19,458 nucleotides of DNA. It comes from Stereocaulon alpinum (taxonomy: Eukaryota > Ascomycota > Lecanoromycetes > Lecanorales > Stereocaulaceae). The translations under genes and the position numbers were made by a program. The notes beneath the pieces were generated by a model. That model was not told the DNA's origin. It saw only the letters and a list, made by a program, of their open reading frames with translations, and searched no databases. Below, one piece after another: positions 1-9,347 of the stretch; position 1 is the first letter of the stretch, and the number at the start of each line of letters is the position of its first letter. Location of the stretch: positions 1 to 19,458 of the forward strand of contig JAEUBA010000238.1 in NCBI GenBank assembly GCA_018257865.1. Reading direction: 5' to 3'.

Positions 1-47
1 AAGGTTTCTTTCGCGTCTAGAGGGCCTTCAACCCCCCTAGATTTCCT
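1..47. other. left flank, not RIP-mutated
   Basis: This short stretch keeps ordinary CA dinucleotides (for example in the TTCAACCCCC segment) and lacks the TA-rich look of the interior. It holds no recognisable gene. It marks where the mutated island meets other sequence. Positions 5-20 weakly resemble the reverse complement of the last 16 bases of the window, about 13 of 16 matching by eye, so the inverted symmetry could extend imperfectly beyond the window. Confidence 0.5.
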
Positions 48-120
48 AATAATGTAAGAGAACACCCTCATTAGTATATATAGATACTAGAATAGGCGTA
101 TAAATCAATCAATCAATCAA
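48..120 (+). repeat. left terminal inverted repeat
   Basis: This 73-base segment is the reverse complement of 19337-19405. Aligned by eye it differs by one substitution near the outer end (TGTAAG here, TGTAAT in the partner), one C/T difference before the tetranucleotide run, and one extra ATCA unit on this side. It begins AATAATGTAA, contains a TATATATAG tract and ends in a run of ATCA units. Unlike everything inside it, it keeps intact CA and TG dinucleotides. The Gypsy pol frame starts directly after it at 122. The inverted layout suggests the terminal repeat of a DNA element, and a TA at 50-51 could be a TA target duplication. The TATA box plus CAATCA-type run is also common in fungal LTRs, so a pair of inverted LTR remnants is the alternative. 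Confidence 0.85.
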
Positions 121-121
121 T

Positions 122-493
122 AAGCTTAATTATATAAAGCTAGGACTATTCCTTATAAAGGAATATAAAGGGGATATAAACTATATACTAAATATCCTAT
201 AACTAATAAGGAAGTATTTAGTTTTTTATATATTACTATTTAAGAAAGTAAACCCTAAAATACTACTAAGGACCGTACTACTACTCTTAGATTAAGATAA
301 TAAAGAGTATAATATTAAAGAAATTCTAGATTATTAGGTAATTAAGGGAAGAAAGAGGTATCTAATAAAGTAGTTAAATTATAACTAGTTAGAGAATATA
401 TAAGAATTACTATCTACGCTTAACTACCCTAAAAAGCTAGAGTAGTTTTAGAAACGAAATCTATAGTTAGGGGATCCTACTTAGAAAAGTTAA
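122..493 (+). pseudogene. Gypsy family B pol, C-terminal end with chromodomain (RIP-degraded)
   Basis: Frame starting at 122. The first residues read KLNYIKLGLFLIKEYKGDIN, matching the conserved 'KLxxxxLGPF' segment that follows the integrase core in Ty3/Gypsy polyproteins. A 'VF-ILLFKKVNPK' stretch follows, then a chromodomain at about 290-450 seen as KEYNIKEILDY, GRKRYLIK and ENI-ELLSTLNYP. In-frame stops are TAA or TAG sitting where Gln or Trp is expected (for example IK-stop-LNYN for IKW). The original stop is probably TAG 482 or TAA 491. Chromodomains of such elements direct integration to heterochromatin. The upstream integrase is missing because the frame is cut by the inverted repeat at 120. 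It belongs with the LTR at 993-1350 and is the 3' counterpart of the family B 5' fragment at 9615-13373. Confidence 0.85.
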
Positions 494-985
494 TCTTACC
501 TATATTAAAGGATAGAAGATTATTTAAAACTTTAGAAGTAATAGCTTCTTTTTCCCTTTCCTCCTCCTTCTTTAAAAACTTAATATTCCTTATCTTTTAA
601 TAGATTATCTTTACTTAGTCTACCTTAATCCTTTAAATTTATTTCTATAGGTAAGAAAGCTTTATAAAAGTTTTATTCTCTTTATTATATAATTTAGTAC
701 GCTATTCCTCTATTCGCTTCTATTTTAGAATATTAAGTAGAGATAGCTTATACTTATTACTATTATAAATATACTTAATATATTAGTCGGATACTTCCCC
801 TATATAATATAGAAGACCTAAGTTAGTATACTATAAATAAAAGTATTTTAATAAAGAAGCTATCCTAAGCTTTAGGACTAACTAATATTAATAAGTAAGG
901 GAGTTCGTTAATTTCTTAATCCTTAATATAAGGAAGAAATACTTAGGTTATTAAGTTACTTTTAGGACGAAAATAACTAAATAAG
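420..985 (-). pseudogene. possible antisense frame in the 3' region of element B
   Basis: Read on the minus strand from about 985 down to a TAA at 420-422, this frame gives a charged, coiled-coil-like protein of about 190 residues. Visible pieces are RIEE-RTKLYNKENKTF, KIRNIKFLKKEEEREKEAI and DPLTIDFVSKTTLAF. All internal stops are TAA or TAG at places where Gln would fit. It overlaps the end of the chromodomain frame on the opposite strand and lies between pol and the polypurine tract. The plus strand here has no comparable frame. Caution: TGA is rare everywhere in RIP-mutated DNA, so absence of TGA proves nothing. I do not recognise the family. It could be an antisense accessory gene of the element or a chance frame. 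Confidence 0.3.
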
Positions 986-992
986 GGGATTA
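979..992 (+). other. polypurine tract of element B
   Basis: A purine-rich stretch (AATAAGGGGAT) sits immediately before the first base of the LTR at 993, as expected for the plus-strand priming site of a Gypsy element. It fixes the LTR at 993-1350 as a 3' LTR of a plus-strand element lying to its left. Confidence 0.6.
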
Positions 993-1350
993 TATTATAG
1001 GTAACCTTATAAGGTTATAGGTAAGATATATAATAAAAGGTTAGTAGATAAAGGATACTTAGGAGAGGACCTATAATATAAGTAATCTAAGGTATATTAG
1101 GTAGATTATAGAGTAATATAGTAGATATAGGGCTAGATTACCTAGATTATATTATAGCTTAGTATAACTAAGGTAAATATATAAGGAAGGGTTTTCCTTT
1201 AATAGAATATTTTCTTATCTCCTTATATTTAACTTATATAATAGAGAGGAGTCTTAGCTTAAGATAATTTAACGACTATCTATCTCTATTACCTTCTAGT
1301 ACTTAATACACTATATAATTTACCCGTAGGAGTTAAACTACCCCGTTATA
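993..1350 (+). repeat. LTR of family B (3' LTR, left copy)
   Basis: A direct repeat of 9615-9971, 358 against 357 bases. It begins TATTATAGG where the partner has TGTTACGGG, and both copies end CCCCGTTATA. TG and CA ends are thus converted to TA here. Differences from the right copy are almost all C to T or G to A in the direction of RIP; compare 1001-1045 with 9623-9667. A long central stretch including AAGGAAGGGTTTTCC and AATAGAGAGGAGTCTTAGCT is nearly identical in both. The bases after 1350 do not match those after 9971, so this copy ends its element and is not the start of another. Confidence 0.9.
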
Positions 1351-2235
1351 CTAAGGCGATATAATCCTTATAGTCTTAAATAAATATAACTACTAGTTAT
1401 AGTAGGTAAGATACTATATTTTAGATACCTTAGTAATACTTACTCGCTTATAAGACGTATTATAGTAGTAGTTATTACTATACTTATAATAGTACCCTTA
1501 TATATATTTAAATTTAGTAAGTTTAAACTTTTTAATAGCTACCTACTTCTTAGCCTTAAGTAGTATAAGTTAATAATATTACTTTTAAGTTAGACTTATA
1601 AAGCGGGGGTCTTCGCTTACTAGTATAAGGACTAGAGGTATATTATTATTTTAGTTACTACTCTCGCTAGTAGTATAGCTAGAGGGTATATCTCCTCTAT
1701 TAATAGCTTCTTTAGGGTTAATAACCTCTTCTTATAAGGTTATAATATTAGTAGTACTTTCCTATAGTATAATACTATAACTTTATAGGTTGATAGGGGA
1801 CTCTTAGGTTATACTTACTATTACTAACTAAGCAGCTCTATACGAACGGAGTTATTAGAACTATAAGGTAGTAAGTCCTCTTTTATATAAAGCTACGTAG
1901 CTACTAAGTACGTAAATACTATTATAGGTTTAATAGATAGGTAAGTATAAGTATAATTTATAGATTACTAGTAGAGCTAATAATTAAGGAGGTAAGAAGG
2001 AATTTAAGGTATACGTAATTCTTTAAGTCCCTAGCTAAGCCCGCTTACTAAGCGTACTAGGAACTTCGCCTAGTATACTAGAAACCTACTAAGTATACTA
2101 GGCCTAGCACTAATATTCGCCTTCCGCTTTATAATAGCTAATATAGTTATAGACTTTTACCGCTATTACCTTAGAAAGCCTAGTAGTCCTAGCTAATAGG
2201 AGACTACTTATACGTATTAGGGTTAATACTTTCTT
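1351..2235. other. unassigned RIP-mutated retroelement debris
   Basis: No domain was recognised here. Two weak frames are visible. On the minus strand, from about 1850 to 1355, a frame reads EEVINPKEAINRGDIPSSYT, then a basic Tyr-rich cluster (KKFKLTKFKYI, YYYKYSNNYYYNTSYKR). Those Tyr residues could be former Cys and His of a metal-binding motif. On the plus strand, from about 1880 to 2235, a frame runs into the polypurine tract at 2236 and could be the C-terminal tail of the pol whose 3' LTR starts at 2250; it reads LLVELIIKEVRRNLRYT and FKSLAKPAY. Around 2045-2110 there are short repeated palindromic TAGTATACTAG-like blocks. Neither frame is secure. Confidence 0.35.
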
Positions 2236-2556
2236 AAGGGGGGGGGTAATATTACGGGCTAGCCTTTCGTTACTTACTAGTCCTTTATTACTTACTAATA
2301 TTTATATACTCTAGCCTAGATCTAAGTCGGACTAGGTTTAGTTCGACTTATATTCGACTTAGCCTAGGTCTAACGCTAGGCCTCTTTAGCCTTAGCGCCT
2401 ACCGAGCTACGTTCCTTATATATTATACGTACGCTCTATATATATAGCTTTCCTTCCTTAGATTTATTCTCCTAGTCTAATAATACCCCTATCGACTCGC
2501 TCTAGGCCGGCCCCTAATAAGATCCCTAAAATACGGGGGGGTCCTAGGTAGTAATA
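2236..2556 (+). repeat. polypurine tract and LTR of an A-related Gypsy element (plus orientation)
   Basis: A run of nine Gs at 2238-2246 is followed by TATTACGGGC at 2250, the RIP form of a TGTTACGGGC LTR start. The next 150 bases, including CTTACTAGTCCTTTATTACT and TCTAACGCTAGG, match the reverse complement of about 3290-3415 in LTR-A. This is therefore a related LTR in the opposite orientation to LTR-A as written. A plausible end is GTAATA at 2551-2556 (former GTAACA), giving about 307 bases; that end is uncertain. The partner 5' LTR is not in the window, and the element is cut off or unrecognisable to the left. Confidence 0.6.
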
Positions 2557-2559
2557 CTA

Positions 2560-3100
2560 TTACTAAGCCCCTAGACCCTAACTAATATTATTACGTTAGC
2601 GTAGCTATAACGCGTACACGCTTAAGAGTTAATAATAGTAGTAGAAATAGATTTAACTACTTTCTATATAAAGTAAAGATATCTAAGATTTATAGTACCT
2701 ACTATAGCTATAGCTAGAGGAACTAGGATATAAAATATATTCTCCTATACTACCTAAAACTTAGCGATACTTAGAAGAAGCTTATAAAGGAGGTAAAGAT
2801 CTATAATATTTAAGTTATACTAGTTAAGGTTATTAGTATAAGGGCGGTAATAAGATAACTAGTTAGGATAGGATTCCTAATATAATATTAACTTATTAGG
2901 GAATAACTCTCCTAGTTTAGACTCCTTAATAAAGTAGAACTAATAATAAAACCCCTAAAGATATAGAAGTCTAAGTATAAGGTAAAGTTAAAGGTAATAA
3001 AGCTACTTATAAGGGGTAGATACGCTATAAGGGCCCTAATAGGGGGACTTCTAGGTATTAGACCCGATATCCTTAACTTTTACCTCTTCTAGGTAGTAGA
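2560..3100 (+). pseudogene. LINE (Tad-like) ORF2 C-terminal fragment
   Basis: The frame beginning near 2604 reads ITRTRLRVNN, then RFNYFLYKVKISKIYSTYYS, then a Cys-rich motif at 2703-2753 now written YSYS...DIKYILLYYLKL. Restoring single RIP changes gives the arrangement C-x-C-(G)...H-x3-H-C. This resembles the zinc-binding tail that follows RNase H in fungal Tad1-clade non-LTR retrotransposons, which is usually preceded by a 'LTxLRTGH...FLYK' segment. A basic tail (KSKYKVKLKVIKLLIRGRY) continues to about 3010. The reverse transcriptase and RNase H parts are missing; the fragment is bounded by the LTR ending near 2556 and by LTR-A at 3101. No poly-A tail is visible. The clade assignment rests on the pattern only. 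Confidence 0.6.
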
Positions 3101-3436
3101 TATTACGGCTCGCCTAGAGGTGATCGCAGGAGAAGGCAGCTTTAAAGAAAACCACCTTATATTAGGATTTAGCTAATAGGCTACGCTTAGTATCTAGAAA
3201 ATAGAATAAAGAAGAAAAGAAGTAAGAGCTTAGGAGCTCGTAGGCCTAAATATCCCTAGCGCTAGTTAAGTACTACGCTAAAGCTAAAGGGGCCTAGCGT
3301 TAGACCTAAGCTAAGTTAGATATAAGTTAGATATAAGTCGAACTAAACTTAGTCTAACTTAGATAGGGTGTATAAATACTAGTAAGTAATAAAGGACTAG
3401 TAAGCTATTAAAGACCCTTAGATTAGGATTATAATA
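3101..3436 (-). repeat. LTR-A, left copy (3' LTR of element A)
   Basis: Complete LTR of 336 bases, as plus strand from TATTACGGCTCGCC (former TGTTACGGCTCGCC) to GGATTATAATA (former GGATTGTAACA). Positions 3101-3366 are a direct repeat of 9348-9614. This copy is slightly less mutated at its left end (GTGATCGCAGGAGAAGGCAG against GTAATCGTAGGAGAAGGTAG in the partner). It directly follows the LINE fragment, and the bases just outside are GTAGA; the matching target duplication cannot be checked because the other end is truncated. Confidence 0.88.
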
Positions 3437-3460
3437 CTATCCCCCCCCTCTAAAAAACTG
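3437..3460 (-). other. polypurine tract of element A
   Basis: On the minus strand a purine run (TTTTTAGAGGGGGGGGATAG) directly precedes the 3' LTR, as expected for the plus-strand primer of a Gypsy element. The G-run closely resembles the one at 2238-2246 before the A-related LTR, supporting their kinship. Confidence 0.65.
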
Positions 3461-6400
3461 CGTCTGCGTAGTTACTATTATAGGACGATTATTATTAAGG
3501 TAGGTATAGTTATTAATCCTATTATTATAGGCCTTCAGCTAAGTAGGGAGTACTTATAGAGGGCCTTTTATATTAGGATACTATAGGTAGAAGGCCTTTA
3601 ATATATAAGGCGCTATTATTATATTAGAGTAGGGATACTATTCTAAGTCTTTATTAATACCTCTCTACTTAATCTAATACTTTAAGGTAGAGCTAACTAG
3701 CTTAGAGCCTAATATCTCCTCTAACTCCTACTTATCTTATTCCGGCAGTAGCTATATTAGGGCTAGGTTAGGGTATTACTACCTTAGTAAGGGATTATTA
3801 GGGTATTTACGGAGGGAGTAGGAGTAGAATACTAGCTAGATTATCTAGTCCTTTAGGAGTTCTACCTTCTAGCTTTAACTAACCTTTTCTAAGACCTTAA
3901 CTAGGCTATACTAGTTATTAGAGAGCTTATAGGAGGGTTAATCTACTCTTTAGTTCTAAGTATCTACTAGTACTAGGTCTCTAATATCTTAGTTTACCTT
4001 ATAATACTTATAGTTAGCTATTCGTCTTATCTTATCCTACTACGACTATAAGGAGGAGTATATAAATCGTATTATATTTTCTATATATAAGGCGACTTAT
4101 ATAGCGTCCTTATAATTTAGCTTCTCTAAGGCGGTAGCGGGGGGATCGGGATTATAGAGGTCTTAGGAGGTATATAGCTTATACCCGTTTAATAGCTAGA
4201 AGGGCGTAATACCTAGAGATTCGTATAGTAGGGTTAGCTAGGCTAAATCTATAATTAGTAGTATCCAGCTTTAGTTATCCTAATAGTATATATAGAATAG
4301 GCGAAGGCGCTATTTTATATACTAGTTTATAATCTCCGTTTAGCTATTAATATTTAGATTATATAATATAGTAAGCTTTACCTTAGTGCCTAGGATCTAG
4401 TAGTACTCCTTCTAGAAAGTTAATACGAATTATACCCCTTAGTTTAAGATAATAGAGTTAAGTATACCTTAATAATAAATCTAGTAAGTAAGGAATAATT
4501 CGGCTATTCCCTTTACTATAATAATTTTATAGTATAATACTAAGAGAGATTTCTTTAATAGTCGGTCTATAACTATAAAAGTAAAGTCGTAGCTAGCCTT
4601 ATCTAGCGGTAGCTTAGTAAAGTCTATAATTAAGTATTAATATAGATAGGCTAGAATCTCTAGGGGCTTTAGGAAGCTTAGAGTCTTATCTCTATAAGCC
4701 TTTATTTAGGTATAGCTATAATTAGCGATATACTACGCTATATTATTTCTAACGTTCCTCTAGTAGTATTATCTAGATAGGACTATCTTAACCTTACTAA
4801 TCCCTATATACGCGATAGCTAGCTAGGCGTAAATATAGCGGATTAGGGATATCTATAGCTTTAGTAGCTCTATTAGTACTTTAAGTCTACCTTAGAAGTA
4901 TAGCTTACTATAGTTTAAGTCGTAGTTAAGGTAGTCGCTGCGGGCTTACTTATATAAGGGTTCTAGCTTTAGCGAGTTCTTATTAGCGTTAATTACTTAG
5001 TTAATAATATTATAGCCCTTAATATTATATATAGCTACTAAGGCGGGATTAGGTACTTCGCCTTTTAAGTACTCCTCTAGCTCTTCTAGGTCTACTAGCG
5101 TAGTAATAGGTAATAGCTTAACCTTTTCTATAATCTAAACTAAGTTATAGTCTAAATAGGTAGTAAGGGAAGAGATAGTAACTTCTTTTAGTATCTAAGA
5201 GTTAACCTTCTTATTTAGGAGGAGTTATTAGCTACGGATTATATATTTATAAGCTTCTAAAGGCGTAATATCCTACTCTCTATAAGATAGTATATCCGCT
5301 ACCGTATTCGTAATACCCGTACGGTATATAATTATAAAGTAGAAGTTAGTAAAGAACTTAGCCTAGCGAGCTTAGTAGGCTATAAGGTCCTTAGTAGTTA
5401 TAAAGTATTCTAAGGCCTTATAATTAGTATATACGTAAACCGACTTCTATACCCTAAGGAGCTCCGGCTTATACTACTAGAAGGAGTAGAAAATCGCGAG
5501 TAATTCCTTATTATAGATTAGGTAATTTAGCTCTATATCGCCTATTATCTTAAAGAAGTATCTTATTAGGTAGAAGAGGCTATTCTTATACTTCTATAAT
5601 AAGATACTAGCGACTACTCTATCTAAGGAATCCGTCTTAAGGCGGGTTTCCTTATAGGGATTATAATACTTAAGGATAGGGGTAGAGAGAAGGGCTTAGT
5701 AGAGGGAGTCCTATATATAGCGATAGATATTATTAAAGTAGAAGGGTATATCCTTAACTATTAGGTAGATAAGTAGAGCTATAATCTTATTATACCCTTA
5801 AATAAACCTTCTATAGAAGTTATAGAAGCCTAGGTAGCTTTAGATACCTTATATATTATTTATATACTACTAGGTCTTAATAACGGCGACCTTCTTTAGA
5901 TTTACCTTAATACCGTTAACTCTAACGACGAAGCTAAGAAACTTAGTTTTCTAAATATTAAACTCGCTCTTCTTAATATCTATTTATAGGTTATTAGTCT
6001 ATAGGATCTTTATAACCTTCTTTATATAAATCTTATACTCCTTAGAAGTCTTAGAGTAGATAAGGATATTATCTATATAGGCTAAGTAGAAGTTATTAAG
6101 GTACTCTATTAAAATATTATTAATAAAGCGCTAGAAGGTAGCTAAAGCGTTAGTTAACCTAAATAGTATTACCTTATACTTAAAGGTACTATATTAACTA
6201 TAGAAGCTAATAAGGTCCTCTAAGTCTTAATAAATCCTTACTTAGTAGAATACTTATTAAATATTAATCTTTATAAAGATCTTAGCCTTATAGATTTAAG
6301 CTATTATCTTATCTATTAGAGGGAGTAGGTACGGATCTTTCTTAGTTAGGTCGTTAAGCTTCTAAAAATTAATATAGAAATATAAGCTACTATCTTCCTT

Positions 6401-7735
6401 TCTAGCGAAAAGTATTAGAGCTATATATAGTATATTCGATAGCTCGATAAATCCCTTATAGAGGTAGTCTATAATATAGTATTTAGCCTTAGAGAGTTAC
6501 TTATTAGTTATCTTTTATAGCGGCTTAAATATTAAGGTATTTAAGCTAGTAAGCTTAATTTTATAGTCTATACCTAGCCTTCTATTAGCTAATATATTAG
6601 AGTCTCTTTATAAAAAGAGAGAGACGAACTCCTAGTACTATAATAGAAGCTTAGTCTTTACTAAGTCCTTATTAGTCTAATATTTAATCTTAAGTACTTT
6701 TTAGGGTAAGAGGCTTATATCTATTATAGTAAGCTTAAGAAAAAGATACTCCTAGTATTAGTCTACTCTATAGTTAATTTCGCCTTTAAAATCCTATATA
6801 GAGGCGATAAAAGTATTAGAATTAGGAAGTCTCCTAAACTTCTTACTAAGGTAGAAATAGGATATCGCGATAGTAGAAATTAGGATAATATCTATTATAT
6901 AAGTACCGTAGCTAGGGCGTTAAGTCTTAGCTAGTAATATCTTTAGACTTAATATAACTAATATATTTAGCCCTTAGAGGGCGTCCTCTATTTTAGCGAG
7001 GCGTTTCTCTAAGTCTTATATAAAACTTAACGGCCTACCGCTATATAAATTAGGTAATCTTAAGTAAGGGGGAGAAACTAAAGCTAACTATAGGGAGGGT
7101 AGTATACTTTAGGATAAGGTATTAATCTAGCTATCTATTAAAAGCTTAGGGTTAATAAAGGTAAGCCTAGCTTAGCTATAGTAATACTTATCTACCTTAA
7201 AAAGGGCGTCTTAATACTTAGTATCTTATTAGTATACTAAGGAAATTAGTTTCTTAGGCGGAGTTATTAGGAGGAGTACTCTCTTATTAAAGTACTACTA
7301 AATAGTTATATTAGTAGGCTATTTAAGGCTATTCTTCCCTTTAGTATAGACTTACTTAATATTATAGTACTCTAAGAATTTCTAACTAATAAGAATATTA
7401 GTCTAACCTAAGTTAGTAATAAGGAATAGAAAATTAATATAATAATAGTTAATTATTATTATAAGAAGTAGAGCGACTATAATAGGAGAGCCGCTTTAGC
7501 TATTATAGCTAGTTAGGATAATTAGCTTAGAAAGCTTAATAAAGTAGATCCTAAAAGACTTAGAAAGGGCGAAGGCGAGGGAGGTTTTAATTATACTAAA
7601 AATATTAGCTCTACTATTAATATATAAAAAGGTTTTAACGAAAGATCTATTATATCTTAACTCTATATTAACTAGGAACTAGCGGCCTCTAATAAGGGCC
7701 TAAAAGTTAAATTATAAGTCCTTCTATAAATTAGG
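3460..7735 (-). pseudogene. element A pol: protease, RT, RNase H, integrase, chromodomain (RIP-degraded)
   Basis: One reading frame can be followed from protease to chromodomain. Protease, about 7690-7330: the active site reads YINSRANIF where DSGA is expected (7621-7607), so Asp and Gly were mutated. RT, about 6500-5900: ILFARKEDSSLYFYINF, KLNDLTKKDPYLLPL and the catalytic box YIDNILIYS at 6076-6053 (YIDDILIYS expected). RNase H, about 5700-5250. Integrase core, about 4650-4150: IIDFTKLPLDKASYDFTF with the first Asp, a mutated second Asp (ILN-stop-GV for SDRGA) and TEI with the catalytic Glu, then ESLGITPF-LLNGY. Chromodomain, about 3740-3540: ELEEILGSKLVSSTLKY. No indel is needed over about 4 kb. 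The stop codon is not certain; the frame runs up to the polypurine tract. Confidence 0.9.
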
Positions 7736-9050
7736 GCTCTTACTATAGCTAAAGACTTTACTACGGCCTAGGAGTTTTCTAATAGCTTATTAGACTCTAT
7801 TTCCTTACTAACTATAATCTCCGAAATCTTCTTCTTAAGAGACTATTAGCTATACTTCTAGGGATAGTTAAAGTTCGCCTAGTAGCTAATTTTACTATAG
7901 TTATTATATAGCGAGTTAGTAGGCGTCTTAGGGGAAGCTAGTACTACCGGTATAGGGGACGGTAAATAAGGAAGGGTAGTTATACCTCTAAAGGTAACTT
8001 AGCGATTTATATAAGAGGTCGGAGGGGGTAAGAGGACTTACTAGCTCCTTATCTTAAGGATACCCTAAGGGTTAGTATTTATTCCTATCTAAGGCCTACT
8101 AGCTACCTCTTTAGACCTAATATTTTATATTTCCTAATTAGAGATAGCGAGATACTTATCTAAGGTACTATAGTCCTTACCTATCTTATACTTTTCTATA
8201 TAGACGCTTCTCTTTAAGGCGGGAGAGATTTTCTTATATAGATTCTTAAACTAACGCTTAGTACTAATCTTTTTAGTAGTCGCTAAGTAGGTAAACTTTA
8301 CCCGAAAATTATTATAGTTTATAGAACCTATCTTAAGCTTATAGTATATATAATAAGTAGACTAGACGTAGTTATAGTTAAAGAAACGCTAATTTAGTAC
8401 CTTTAATATATTAGCGGTATTACGTATAGAAGATACGTAAGTTAGGTCTATATATTAAAGGATTAGGGTTTTCGCCTCTCCTATAATATACTTATAATAT
8501 ATAGAGACTTACTTAGCTTTATCCTAAAAGTTTATAAGGTATTCCTTTATAAAGATCTTTATATCTATTTTCTATATATTATATTCGACTTCCCCCGTAT
8601 AGTTACTAAAGTAGGATTAAGGGTATTAGATTTTTAATAGTTCGATAGCTATCCCGCTAGGTACGGGCTTAGAAAGGTAGTAGTCTACTAATAGCTAGAG
8701 GTTAGCAGTAAAGGACCTCTATTAACGCTAATTATTTAGAGATAGGGTTAGAGTAGAGGTAGCTTACTTAAATTAGGATTCTACTAAAGCTATTATAATA
8801 ATAGTAGTAATAATAGCTTACTAAGCTAGGGTAAAGAGGGGTATTTAGTTAGCTATCTTATTACTAGATAGGGGAATAGTAATAGTAATTTTAGTAGTAG
8901 GGTTATCCTTAGTATCCCTAAAGATCTCTTTTAAGCTTAAGTCCTCTAAGGTTTCTAGTTTAGGAGTCTTAATTAATAGTAGGGGGTTATTAGGGTTAGA
9001 AGAGGAAGGTATAGCTACTAGTAATTAACTCCTTAAGGTAGATAGAAATC
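7736..9050 (-). pseudogene. element A gag with zinc knuckle (RIP-degraded)
   Basis: A frame offset from pol reads PTTKITITIPLSSNK near the N-terminal side, then SKPVPSGIAIELLKI, EVEYNI-KIDIKIFIKEYLIN, AKTLIL-YIDLTYVSSIRNTA and KFTYLATTKKISTKR, typical of a Gypsy capsid region. A zinc knuckle at about 7911-7866 reads Y-NN-Y-SKIS-Y-stop-ANFN-Y, which is C-x2-C-x4-H-x4-C after single CpA changes. It packages the element RNA in the virus-like particle. Codon positions of this frame and the protease frame differ by one, as for minus-one frameshifting; the overlap lies near 7740. The start is unknown because ATG codons have been destroyed. Confidence 0.8.
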
Positions 9051-9347
9051 CTAGTCGGTTAGGGGGTATACTTTAATATATACTCTTATAATAGGGTATA
9101 TAAGTATAGTATTACGCGTATTATTAGAGTTTTTCGAGTATAAGTATTAACGTAAAAGTAGTTAGGGGTTTTAAAAAAATAGGAATCTAGCTTTCTTTAG
9201 AATATACTAATTATTTAATTAGTAGGTACTTACTTATTAAGTAGGTAGTACTCTTTATTAATAGGTAGCTTACTAAGCTTAACCTTAGTCTAAAAGAATA
9301 GGTAAGATTTAATACTTTATAGTAGAGGGGGTATTAGTCCTATTTTA
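9051..9347 (-). other. leader of element A between 5' LTR and gag
   Basis: About 300 bases between the 5' LTR and the recognisable gag frame. In this orientation the primer-binding site should lie next to 9347, but RIP has altered it and I could not match it to a tRNA end. Nothing else is recognisable. Confidence 0.45.

Noticed and set aside
48..53. Direct target-site duplication AATAA/TTATT at the outer ends
   Set aside because: The two pentamers are reverse complements, part of the inverted repeat itself, and not a direct duplication. A TA duplication is possible but cannot be told from symmetry.
420..985. Pogo/Fot1-type transposase linked to the terminal inverted repeats
   Set aside because: The charged minus-strand frame has no DDE or helix-turn-helix motif that I can identify, and it lies inside the 3' region of Gypsy element B.
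2045..2110. Repeated TAGTATACTAG-like palindromes as a regulatory or recombination site
   Set aside because: Such TA-rich palindromes arise easily in RIP-mutated DNA, and the copies are few and irregular.
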